Of a DNA stretch of 64,000 nt, positions 33,449 to 44,205 are shown in pieces. Location of the stretch: NCBI GenBank assembly GCA_019915135.1, contig JAHLMK010000017.1, positions 1 through 64,000 of the forward strand. The letters are read 5' to 3'. The number at the start of each line of letters is the position of its first letter. Within the stretch, counting starts at the first letter, position 1. The position numbers and the translations under genes are program-made. Below the pieces are notes generated by a model that saw only the letters and a list, made by a program, of their open reading frames with translations, did not search any database and was not told the DNA's origin. This stretch comes from Strobilurus pachycystidiatus. Lineage: Eukaryota > Basidiomycota > Agaricomycetes > Agaricales > Physalacriaceae.

Positions 33449-35408
33449 ATGGTCGGGGCGGGCACGTGGGACCGACCTCTTCATGCGCCCATGACCTATT
33501 CAACGCCCAACGGGCATTACCACGACGACGGCGTCGCCGCGCGGGCTCAGTCTTTACTGCCCGCTGACGAGGAGGAATTCGTACCGCTAGACAACTCCTT
33601 GCGCATCGCAAGCACCGAGGAGAAGAAACGACTATGGATGCGCAACGCGTCCATGAACGTGCTGTTTATTGCATCCTGGTGAGCACGTCGACTGTTTCTC
33701 AGCTTTCATTGCGCGTCCCCATCGGCCCCACCGTCCACATAGAGCCTCCAAACCCTTTTTGCAGCGAGCGGAAGAGGGCCTTCACACTGACTCCGCCTCG
33801 ACCGATGTCGTGTCACAGCTCTAATACAGTTCCCAGGTTTCTGTTCGCCCTCATATTGTCAGTTTACAACAAATGGATGTTCTCTGACGACCACTTCCAC
33901 TTCCCTTATCCCCTCTTCGTTACGACACTGCACATGTTTGTGCAGTTCCTTCTGGCGGCGATTCTCCGGGTATGCTGGCCACAGCATTTTAGACCGGACA
34001 GAAACCCTCCGCGCGTGGAGTACGGGTGAGTGCTTTGAAAAAGGGTCCGAATACGTGTGTCGTACAGCTCGGTCATGAGTTGTCCTCATGGCATCACGAT
34101 CATCAAGCAGGAATCTGGCAGGAATTGTATTCTGTCCTTCAGGAGCAGACACTTCAACTTTGGGACTTCCAATTGCTGTTCACCCTTTTTGAGAACGCCG
34201 CACTGACGCGTTACGGCAGGAAGAAGGTGGTCCCCACCGCTGTCGCCACTAGCCTGGATATTGGCCTCTCGAATCTGTCCCTCAAGACGATATCGCTCTC
34301 TTTCTACAGTGGGTGTGTCACGGCTTCAATACACGGCCATACTAACATATCGAAGCCATGTGCAAATCTTCGTCGCTTATATTCGTATTGCTGTTCGCGT
34401 TTCTTTTCCGCTTGGAGAAATTCTCCTGGCGCTTAATTGGAGTGATTGTGCTGATATTCTCAGGGGTTCTGCTTATGGTAGCTACAGAGACTCACTTCGT
34501 TCTCCATGGGTTTCTCCTCGTCATCACTGCCAGTGCTCTAGGTGGACTTCGTTGGGGACTGACACAAATCTTGCTACATGACAAGAAACTGGGACTTGAC
34601 AACCCGGCGGCTACAGTCTTCTGGTTATCGCCTACTATGGGCCTCAACTTGGCCATCGTGAGTCTGGTGATCGAAGGCTGGGGCCCAATCTTTCGCAGTG
34701 CTTTCTTCGAGAGCTTTGAGAGAGCAATACAAACTATCGCATATCTCCTGGCTCCGGGGGTTCTGGCCTTCTGCATGGTCATGAGCGAGTACTAGTGAGT
34801 AGGTTTCATCGGACCTTACCTCGTCTTCATCTGAGTTTGAGTCTAGTATCATCCAACGCACTGGAATGGTTCCAATGTCAATCGCAGGGATTGCGAAGGA
34901 AGTCACCACAATCACTCTATCTGCGTGGCTGTTCGGAGACGAACTGACTCCCTTAAACATCACGGGCGTGGCCATCACAGTTGCCGGAATTGTCTTGTTC
35001 ACGTACCACAAGTACCGCAAGTCGATTGAGTCACCACTACCCATTGATGCTCACGGCAACCCCGTAACGCCTGATGACGGCGAATTCGACCCTCATCACG
35101 GACAGTACGTTCGTCTAGATGAAACTTTGCCTCTCGCATCTCGCAGCAGCGACGAATTGCACGGAGTACGCCTAACTTTTTTACGTTCAAAATTTCAATG
35201 TTGCCGTTGCTAATGCGGGGCTCAGGACGCCACTCAACCAGTGATATTCTCCGCCGAAGATGATGTATTCGAAAGCGAGAGGGACCTACACCCTGCCGCA
35301 GTGTCGCATCCCGAGTCCGGGGCTCCTTATGGGGATGCTCATCACAACTCTTCATCATCAAGAACACCTCCACTGGTGTCGGAGGACACCACGGCCTGGA
35401 TGGCGTAG
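33449..35408 (+). CDS. Nucleotide-sugar/triose-phosphate-type transporter (SLC35C2-like)
   Basis: Exons 33449-33678, 33837-34025, 34220-34308, 34356-34794, 34847-35165 and 35226-35408 encode 482 residues. The core has about ten membrane segments with TPT-family marks: LSVYNKWMF, PTAVATSLDIGLSNLSLKTI, SFYTMCKSSSLIFVLLF, RWGLTQILL and GIAKEVTTI. This pattern is closest to SLC35C2-type Golgi/ER transporters. The N-terminal 70 residues and the C-terminal 110 (acidic, Ser/Pro-rich) are hydrophilic. Introns 1 and 2 are unusually long (158 and 194 bases). ATG 33491 is an alternative start. Confidence 0.92.
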
Positions 35409-36464
35409 CGAGATGTGGGGTAACGTAAAGGACACTGATAGGTAGGCGGCTCGAGTCCGCCCTATCTGTATCTATTGAACCTAATGAAGACTCAGGCGAT
35501 CGGTCTACAAGGACGGGCATTATGTTGCGAGACCGCTGTCCATTCTGGAGAGTTCGAGTACATCACGGCTAGCGATTAGGTCTTTACTCACGGGAAACGC
35601 AGTGGACGATGACCGTTGCGATGCTAATGTACACGTGTGAGGAAAATCAGCCCGTACATGTATTTGGAAGCAGACGAATGGCCACGGAGTATGGAGGGGA
35701 TATGAAGATCGCCTCGAGGAATAGGCGACGGCAGGAAGATGACCCAAGCAGGGCGGAGTAATGAAAGTGAACCGAGCGGTTCGGTATGTTTGGAAAGCAC
35801 AAAGCACAATCTGGACCTATAAGATCATGGACCAAGGGTGCCGAAGCGGCGCGTCAACTGAATCGCATAGCGTCAATCTGATTTGGCCCAAGCAGATTCC
35901 AAATGAAATCTATCCGTTTAGAGAAGGGCTTCCTCGGTCTGATTGACAGAAATGTTTTCCAAAAACATCTGGGCAGAGTGACTGATGGTGTGATGGTGTG
36001 ACGTAAAAATTGATAAGTTAAGACTGACGCCCACGTATCGTGCTGGTCAATCTACGGACGAGAAAAAGTTCCGAGTGGGTACGCACCTACCTTACCAGGC
36101 TTGAACAGGACCTTACCCGTCAGACATCAGCTAGATAGATTGGATCTGTTCACAGACCGGCCTGAAGATCCGAGTCGGGATTGCGAGCCAGTCGTGCTGC
36201 CACCCAGAGGTATGCAATCCCCGCTGAAACCTTGGATATTTCTGGTACTGATGATTTGATCCTTTATTTTCTTAGAATATAAATGATTTCTGTAACACCC
36301 GTGACTGGAAAATTCGCCTCGAGGTCCTCAGGTGCTCCATAAAAGCCATCTCTGCCGCTTGCGAGTCTCTTCGACTTCCCTAACACCATCCCGACGCTGA
36401 GGTCGCCGTGCGCGTCCCGCCCATCCATCCCGTACACAAGAACGCCGTCCCGACGCTAGAAGCC
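35409..36464. other. 1.06-kb intergenic region
   Basis: No gene was recognised. A stem-loop lies at 35437-35466 just after the transporter stop, and a short TGATGGTG tandem occurs near 35982-35999. The distal part is the promoter of the Zn2Cys6 regulator. Confidence 0.4.
35437..35466 (+). terminator. Stem-loop downstream of transporter gene
   Basis: GATAG (35437-35441), a 3-base bulge, and GGCGG (35445-35449) pair with CCGCC (35457-35461) and CTATC (35462-35466) around a 7-base loop. It lies 29 bases after the stop codon. A role in 3' end formation is only a possibility; fungal transcripts do not need such hairpins. Confidence 0.35.
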
Positions 36465-37905
36465 ATGGCCGAGGATTCCTTTCAGTTCATCATTGAGCAG
36501 CCGGCGAGCCAAACGGTGAGCGCCGCACCGCCCATTCCCGGTGTAGTCATCTCAACGCTCCATCCAGGGTCATAAAAAGCGCCCGCGTCTCGTTACATCC
36601 TGCGACAATTGGTGCGTCCGCAAGCACTTCCCGCCTCTTTTTCTAACGCACGACCGCCCAGCCGCCTGAAGAAAATCAAATGCCTCCAGCCTACACCGGA
36701 ATCCAAATGCGAAGCGTGCAGAACTGCGAAAATCCAATGTCGATTTCGCGACAGGGAACGCTATTTTGCGGAAAGAAGCCGTGCCATCGCGGGTCCGACG
36801 ACTTACGATGCAAGTGAGCGGTGAGTGGCTCCGAGTTCTGTTGTTTCCTCGCAGCACTGAGCCTCCTGCAGGCCCGACTCTTCCCTCGACACCTTCACCG
36901 CCACCCATGGATCATCGTCTATGCGGGCAAGCGGTTCTGTGCGTCCCGAAGATGACATCCGACCGCGCTATCCATCATATCCATCCGAGTCCCGCTCCCA
37001 TCAGTAAGTCGCGCGCAGACACAAGCCCTTGCGCCATTTGACACGAGATCCCCCAGCTCTCCATCGTCTTCCTACTCCTCCTCTCGACACAATTCTGTCT
37101 CGTACAACTACATGCCTCCCCACGCCTCAACAATCTACAGCTCGCGCTCGCAGTCCCCGCCACAACACACAGGCCCCGTTTCATTGTTCGACGCAGAGCA
37201 ACAACACCCTCATCCAAACCTGATGCAAAATTTCATCACCGTCCTCTTTGACCAAATGTCCGCCGAGTTTACATTTTTCTCGTATCACGAAGTCATGAAC
37301 AACTTTCTGGAACGGCGAATCACCGCCATACTCTCCAATTCCATCGCGGCCTTTGCTGCGCAGTACGTGTCCACGCTTTGTTTTTTGACCGGGCACTCAT
37401 CTTCCATCTAGATATTCCACACTCCCTGAGCTTGCGGTGCGGGGGCTGCATAATGTAGCGAATACATACGCAGACCATGCAAAGGTACGTTTGTTTGTCC
37501 TCCAATTGAATGCTTTCTAAACGTGACTCTAGCAACTGTTATTACATCTCATGGGACATCCAGCACTCGACACTCTACACGCTCTTATCCTGTTGTCATG
37601 GTACGAGATAAATAACAACAGGATGTCTGGTGTGTCTAGAACCTCGAGATCGAAACCACGCACTCACTTGCGCCCAGCCTTCCGGTCTTACTATCAGATG
37701 CTCATGAACATGGCGGTAGACCTCGGCCTGAACACCAACACGACGATGGCCATCACGTTGGAGGATCAGAAGAAAAAAGCAACATGGAGCGCCGTCTTGC
37801 GGTTGCATAACTTTGTACGTACATCCTCACCTTTGTGTCGCATGTTCACTCACCCGATGCCTTGTGTAGTACTCCGATAGACATCTTTCGCATGGCTCGA
37901 CATGA
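36465..37905 (+). CDS. Zn2Cys6 fungal transcription factor, possibly truncated
   Basis: Proposed exons 36465-36515, 36568-36611, 36662-36820, 36872-37003, 37057-37362, 37412-37484, 37533-37629, 37678-37814 and 37870-37905 give 344 residues. The Zn2Cys6 cluster is complete across two introns: Cys29, 32, 39, 48, 51 and 58, with RLKKIKC and KIQCRFRDRERYF. A Ser/Tyr/Pro-rich linker follows, then a helical region (LLLHLMGHPALDTLHAL, YYQMLMNMAVDLGLNTNT) like the start of the fungal-specific regulator domain. The frame stops soon after WSAVLRLHNF, where homologues continue for hundreds of residues. Either downstream exons escaped me or the gene is truncated. A DNA-binding regulator by family; targets unknown. 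Confidence 0.75.
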
Positions 37906-38643
37906 CACATATCGTCTCGCTTGTTTATAATCCGCTGTATCCGTCGGCCCCCAACGCTCTCGTACCAATCTGTATTTTTTGTCTAGCAATGATTGACCGT
38001 AAGCTCCAATAAGGCGATTTACAGTTGATATAGCCTTGGCCTTTGTCACGGTATTCTTCGGGATGTATTCTTGAAGCCGCGACGCGTAGCAGATCACTCT
38101 TGAGATCACTCTTGTAGAACGCCTATCTCTTCAGGGTTGGGCGCCTTACGCAGGCCGCTGAAAGTTCAACCTTAGCTGTGACACACTATTCACGCTATGA
38201 TGCATACTATGAGAACGTGTTCGCTGTGGTGCTATGGTGCAATGGTATCGATTTGAATCGGATCACAGTCCTGCCAAGTCAGGAGGAAGGGGGTGCATCA
38301 CCAGGCCCATCATTCAGACTGGGTGACATGGAGTCGCATGGTGGCTTGCTCGGCCGGTGCTGGAGGCGTCGCGCTAGACAGTACATCCGCGTCCATAGGA
38401 CAAGAGGACGATCTATGTATAGGACCGCGTTTCTTAGGTCGAAGAATCCTCCGCCTCAGGGCGATCTAAGGGGAAATCCGAAGGACACGGTTAGCCCAAT
38501 TGGGACCGCAATTAAACGCCCTCCTCATCAAGTTCTCACACTGTTCTCGCCTGTCAAGCATGTTTCGACCTCCGCTTCAATCCGTCCCTTTCGATATGTT
38601 CACGTCCATCAATTGACCCGTCCTCAGCGAGCGCTGCACCACC
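37906..38643. other. Intergenic region or unresolved 3' part of regulator gene
   Basis: No convincing exons were found in 738 bases. It may contain decayed sequence that once completed the Zn2Cys6 regulator, and it holds the promoter of the 7TM gene at 38644. Confidence 0.3.
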
Positions 38644-40522
38644 ATGGCCGACGTTGCTCCAGTATCCAACTCGGGCCAGAGCACTGCAAGTATGCTTCGC
38701 GCAGTGTCTCTGGCCGTCGCGCTCTATGAGTAAGAAGATGCTCATGGACCACCGGACGTGCAGCTGACGCAAATCCAGCTTCATCGAGACCCTTCCATCC
38801 ACAATCCGTTTCTACAAGGAGCAGCGAGACGCCCCACGGTTTATGTAGGTGTTTACCAGCACCGGAAGATGGTCTCGTGGCTCATAGCAGAACATCTACT
38901 CAACCAGGTTGTCCACGCTTCTACTTGCCTTGCTTCAGTCAGTCGGGCTCTCTCAGAGTCTGAGGAGCCAGCATTGATCATCCTCAACTTTCACTTGCAG
39001 AGCATCGAGTATCATCGTTCTGACTCTTTCAAATGTTGGCTTCTTCTACGGGGATTTCACAGAGGCATCATGTCACCGATTCTATCTTGTGCCTCCAACG
39101 TTCAAGAGTGCGGTCTAGCCCAAACAGAAGCGAATTACCCCAGCTCATAATCTCTGCTCAGATATCCAGGCTATGGTCTCTCAAATGATTCTGGCCGTCA
39201 GGTGAGTAACGATTCGTGTCCTCTCCTTCGAAGCTGATACAGTCGCTCAGGACATACAATCTCTCCCGTCGACGTCCTGTCATTCTGAAATTGCTGATAT
39301 TGTGCTACCTCATTTCATGTACAGTGCGTACCGCTCATTATTTCGCCTTCGCTCTTGCTGACGAGCTGCCTCCTTTGCACCCGTTCCAATGCATCCTGCC
39401 ATCACTGTCCCTGCCTTCTCCACTCGTCTCTATAGCTGGAATGGATTACGACCTTGTACAAAAGGATATCTGTTCGTGATGAGGACCATGTGCGTGATGA
39501 TGTCTTCCCGTCTCCTAGCATTCTCATTGTCGTTCCCAGGGAAAGTAAGTGCCGGTCTAATTCCTCTTTGACGCCGCCTCAACCCTCTGATAGCTGTCGC
39601 GCCCTCTCTTTGGACCAGACCATCAGTGCCTGGATGTACTACGCTGTCGCCATGGTCTATGACCTGATCACGACCAGCATATCGGTCTTCTTCCTCCTCA
39701 AGTTTCAGCTGGAGTCCAATAATTCTCTGTATGTCTGCTAGTACCACCTCGAGAACTTAACTCAAACGTTTTCCAGGATGTCAAAATTGCTCAAGATGTA
39801 AATCAATGACTACCTGAACTGACGGCCAGCGCTCATTCAAGATCTGACAGGATGTTGTACGACGGACTGGGTTACTTCGCTGTGTTGACCGGTGCGCGTT
39901 TCAACGTCCATCTCAAGGGCACTTGCTCACACCGCGTCAAGCCGTCAATGTGGTCAACCTTCTACTCTTTCGAGCACATCCAAATATACAGGTACGTGCT
40001 CCAGACTCTTATCCTTTACTAAGCTCACGACGTTACTGTCTAGACTGCAGCGTAAGATTTCATGCCTGCCAACGCCGATGGACTTTTGATGACTCTTCCA
40101 GCGCTTCGATGGGCTATTGCGTCTCTTGGATCATGTCACAACGCTTACTCCTTCATCTACACAGTTTGTCTCGCCTTTGCTCGGCTTGACATCTCTTGAC
40201 CATCATTACAGAGGCGTCTCGAGAGCGAAGGAACGTTTCTATCGACACCTCTATCACCGTTACCAGGGACCTCGAACAAGCAAGGCATATCCAGCACGCC
40301 TTACGCTCACAGTTCGAGTCCAAACCTGCTATCAGTGTCGAGCTGACTGTGCCGGACTTTGATATGTCATCCTACGAGGATGGGCCAGAGGAACCACAAG
40401 TGCACGTCAGGATAGAGAAGACTGTGTCATTTGAAGGAACGGCGAATACCAGCGGGGTACGAGAATTAGAGGATTATTCAAGGAAAAGTCAACGTTCAAT
40501 TTCTTCTCGGGCTCATCGGTGA
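38644..40522 (+). CDS. Seven-transmembrane orphan protein of agaric type
   Basis: Fifteen exons: 38644-38729, 38779-38844, 38908-38937, 39001-39107, 39162-39201, 39251-39323, 39436-39489, 39540-39544, 39594-39728, 39777-39797, 39851-39891, 39942-39991, 40044-40051, 40102-40163, 40212-40522, summing to 1089 bases (362 residues). About seven hydrophobic segments are followed by a hydrophilic, acidic C-terminal tail. Family-like motifs include YLVPPTFK, SQMILAVRTYNLSRRR, GNC, AWMYYAVAMVYDL and SWIMSQRLLLHLH. Such 7TM proteins are numerous in agarics and unassigned. Exons of 5 bases (39540-39544) and 8 bases (40044-40051) are needed to keep frame. The junction around the 5-base exon has an alternative: one 133-base intron ending at AG 39622. 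It lies in tandem 430 bases upstream of a GPCR gene. Confidence 0.75.
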
Positions 40523-40951
40523 CCTACTTATCATTCCATTTTGCTGCGTATCATATCCTGTACTTACTGTAACTGTGTGTACTTCCTTGCTACATTATTC
40601 CTTCTGTCGTTATTTAGGATACTATCCACCTTCCTTTGGTCACTGACGCGTTGTGTCACGGCGACTTGTGTATCTGAGGCGCTGATCAATCTTGACAAGT
40701 AACCGCGATGATGCCCAAGCGACACTTCTTCCGTGATGCAACGCGGTCAGCTTTGTGGCGATGAGGACAGAGATTTGGTTACTGTGTTTTCAAGTTCGGC
40801 AAGGCGTCGCCGCGGAGCAACCGAGGCTGAGACGAGAAACGATCTCAAGCTGGAGCCCTTGTCCCTCCACACTCTTGTCTTTGACGTTGACCGTCACCTC
40901 AAGGCAGCTGGAGCAGGTCTCTATCTGAAAGCTCTCTAACACTGCGAAATC
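40523..40951. other. Intergenic region between two membrane-receptor genes
   Basis: No exon was recognised in 429 bases. It should hold the GPCR promoter. Confidence 0.35.
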
Positions 40952-42955
40952 ATGTACAAAACGCTTCAACCGGCCGACTTTTCACCACCAATACTCTTCC
41001 AAGAGGCTTCTTATTCTTCTAGCGAGGCTCAGGGAATAACGGTCAGTGTCGATGTCAAATCATCTGGCGCGGTCCCGCTCCTACTAGCGCCCTCAGGTCC
41101 TCGTCATTGTGTCCTGTGTGTCTCTCGTTGCCGTGGTCTGCTTGCTTGTGGCGATATCGGTTCGTCTCAACGTGCTCATGCCTGTCCGGTCTCATGGATA
41201 TATTTTTCTCCAGATCTCTTCATTCAATACCCGGTCGTCTCTCGACGAGCATCTATTCGTCAGGACGCATGTCGCCGCTTACTTCGTCTGTCTCTTGGTA
41301 TCGGATTTGATCCAAGGTAAAAAAGGACCCGGTCCTTCTGCTCCCGCTTGTAACTAACCCTCTCGCTTACTATGTAGCCATTGCATCCGTTATGAATGTT
41401 TCCTGGATACGCGCATCCGGAGTCTATTCGGGAGACGTTTGTACAGCACAAGGTACGATTTGCTTCAAGTTTCTCTGGTCCGATCGCATTTAATGAGTAC
41501 ATTCTCTTAGCTGTTTTGAAACAAGTTTCAGACATTTCAATAGCATTCTGGACTCTGGTGCGCCTCATTCCCTGCATACCTGTGGTCGTGGCGGCGTAAC
41601 TCATCGGCTAAGGTCATCGCTATCCACACGTTTTGTCTCCTGGGCCTCGAGCTTCGACTGAGGGAATTTGTCTTGTGGTTCACCCTCATAGCGGGCTGGT
41701 TTAGCATTGGAACGATCGTGGTGGCAGGTCCTGCGGCGCTGAATCAAGAAATTCGTGGACCTTTTTGTAAGTCCGTCCAATGGGCCCACAAGCTATATGG
41801 CTGAGATCAAGCTCAGACGGTATTTCGGGCTATTGGTGTTGGATATCGCCTGAATATAAGACGGAGCGAATAACGTACGTGACTGCATATATCAAAGACG
41901 AGTCTTTACACTTCGGCGGCCCTTAGGTTGGATTATATGTTCGTAAGTGGGACAGGTTCCTTTCTTCCGAATCGACAACGTTGATGGCACTGCAGATGTT
42001 TATTTCTGCAACTTTCAGTCTGATACTGTACACACTCATATTCTTGAGGCTTAGAGGCAACTTGCGCTTCAATGGGCACAGGCCTATGTTTCGCTGGACC
42101 CCGATTACACGCGTTGGAAGCTGGAAATCAAGCGGAGAAGAGGACAGAGCTGCTGCAATTGCCAAACACATGGTACTGTACGGAAATTTCGCATCGAATA
42201 CTGTCTCAGCTCTGACTCGCCGATAGTTTTCCGGTAATAAACCTACTTCAACAATCAACCCTGTGGACCATCTAACCTTGTGGCGCTAGATTGCTTATAC
42301 TGTCGTCTTTCTTCCCATAGCCGCGACCCGGCTGTCAGCATTTGCGGGACATGTAGCATCCCTCGAGATCACAATCTTCAGGTAGGCAGCATTACATATG
42401 CGCGACAATTCCAGACGACAACTCACTCACGACATGGTGCTCAGTGCCACTCTGTACCTGCTGTCTGGGACCGTCAACGTGATACTCTTCGCCAGCGCGC
42501 GAGATATGCTCCCAATCGAGTCTATGGTCGTCAAGAAGTGGTCAATCTCCCTACCACGCATGCTACAGAATACTTCTCGAGATGCCACGGATATTGATCC
42601 TTACTATGTCGAATCGCAGAGCAGCTATCATCGCACGCCAACGGAGGAGAATTTTCCAGAAACTGGCGCAAGGCTGGAAGTGGCGCAAATACCTCGAAAT
42701 TCACTCTCGCTACCCCAGATTTCTCCACTGTGGATACCAGAACAGGGAGAAGCTTCGTACGTTGTTCCAGATCCCACGTCATCAGAGAGATACATCCCAC
42801 AAAAAAATTCTCTCCAAACCACCTACAGTCGTGATTACGAGGATCGCATTCTCAATACGTATGAGGATGTGAACCTTGACTCTGCTGATTCTGTGATCCT
42901 CCCTCCCACTTCCGATCCTAGCTCAGGGAGCGAATACTCCGCTTCTACACGATAG
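40952..42955 (+). CDS. G-protein-coupled receptor, cAMP-receptor/Git3-like
   Basis: Eleven exons: 40952-41041, 41097-41316, 41378-41452, 41511-41557, 41613-41766, 41817-41874, 41927-41942, 41996-42177, 42227-42233, 42290-42381, 42445-42955, encoding 483 residues. Seven membrane segments are seen. Motifs typical of fungal cAMP-receptor-like/Git3 GPCRs include HLFVRTHVAAYFVCLLVSD, VLKQVSDISIAFWTLVIAIH, GYWCWISPEY, SATFSLILYTLIFLRLRG and FPIAYTVVFLPIAATRL. The third cytoplasmic loop is basic, and the tail of about 150 residues is Ser/Thr/acidic-rich. It probably senses nutrients and signals through a G alpha. Exon 9 (TTTTCCG, 7 bases) and exon 7 (16 bases) are needed to keep the frame and the conserved helix 6. 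Confidence 0.9.
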
Positions 42956-43056
42956 CAAGGTGTCCACGTATATAGATGTAATAGATGTGGTTTTGGACTG
43001 ACGCTGACCATCGCGAGTGCATAATCACGGCCAAGAAATGCACGCCCGAGTCCGGG

Positions 43057-44205
43057 TTATGTCCACGGAAGGGGTCCCTGAAACAATCTCGCGCTTTCCG
43101 CTGGGCAATACTCGAAGATCTCTGTAAGCTCGGGGGTGGATGTCAAATATGAATGGAAGCGTGCAAAAGGGTTGCGTGAACGGCGTTTGCTCAAGAGTTC
43201 GGAATGACAACCATAAAGGTCTTGGGTGTAAGGGATGTAACCATTTAATCGCTTCTCAACGTGTATTAGTATGTCAAGTTCTTGGAGTAGAAAAGGACGC
43301 AATACCTCTCCCTCTTGGGCTTGGGGACTGGTTTCTTCGGGAGGGTCGATACCTATGTAGTGAAAAGATGCCTTTGGCCATCGTATAGCAGCTCTATGCA
43401 GGTCAGTGAAACGAGCGCGTTTCATCTCGTATCCCACGACCGTTACTTTGGAAGGCCACCGTCCTACGTATTGGTGAAAGCGTGCAATGGAGAAGAGGAG
43501 GTTCTGGAATGAATCCAGGGCGTAATTTTCGGTGGTTGCACGAAGGAATTGGGTAGAGGGGGCGGCATCATGAAAAAGATTAGCATTCAAAGCCAGTCGC
43601 AGATATGATTCCGCTTCGGTCATGGTCGAGCTGGCTCGAGTTTGACCCCTGCACGATGCATGAATGAATGAAGGCACAAGGGGGTTGACATTATGCGCAC
43701 CCGCTGAAGACTAACAAGGCGTGTTCGTCTGCACTGGCCATTTCGGCGCTACAATGCGTTCAACGATGATGCTTCAATTTGACGCGAACAGAGTTTCTTA
43801 CCCGCGAGCAATGTGCTGGATGAAGGTCTTGACGCGTCCGCTATTTCTTTGGTAAGGTTCGAGCACCCACTCGTCCTCGTCTAGACGCGATGCTGCGTCC
43901 ACACCGTGCCAGATTGCATGCCCAGGAACCATGATGAGGTGATTTACGTCTTGCAGGCTCTTGGCCCGGGCAATGGTGGCCACTATGCTCGAGGGGTAGA
44001 CTCCGCGTGAGGGCGGATCGACGAAGTAATATGAAACGTTGACAAAGAATGAGATGCCAGCGAAGAGGCCCAGTAGCAGGACGGCAAGATTTGTGACGCG
44101 CGCGCGGGCAAACAAGGTGTCCAGTCTGCGCTCCCTGGTATGCATAAAGCCGCCATTTCTACGAAAGGGACGTCGGGCAGCAAACGTAGCGGGAGTGGGC
44201 AGCAT
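43057..44205 (-). CDS. DUF218 (YdcF-like) membrane-anchored protein
   Basis: Exons in coding order 44205-43802, 43748-43701 and 43648-43057 encode 347 residues. After a basic N-terminus (RRPFRRNGGF) comes one membrane helix (NLAVLLLGLFAGISFFVNV). The DUF218 domain follows: HLIMVPGHAIWHG, the 48-base exon encoding DEHALLVFSGGQTR, TEAESYLRLA, TTENYALDSFQNLLFS, VVGYEMKRARF, FHYIGID and the family end (GYIPYTQDLYGCH, FARFHSYLTSTPEL, GPLPW). DUF218 domains in bacteria act on envelope or nucleotide substrates; the role in fungi is unknown. Confidence 0.88.

Noticed and set aside
35401..35470. Possible tRNA gene with A-box-like TGGCGTAGCGAG and B-box-like GGCTCGAGTCC
   Set aside because: The 5' segment does not pair with the 3' acceptor segment and no anticodon arm forms; the A-box-like part overlaps the transporter stop codon.
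35982..35999. TGATGGTG tandem as a CRISPR-like or satellite array
   Set aside because: Only two to three short copies without spacers; simple low-complexity sequence.
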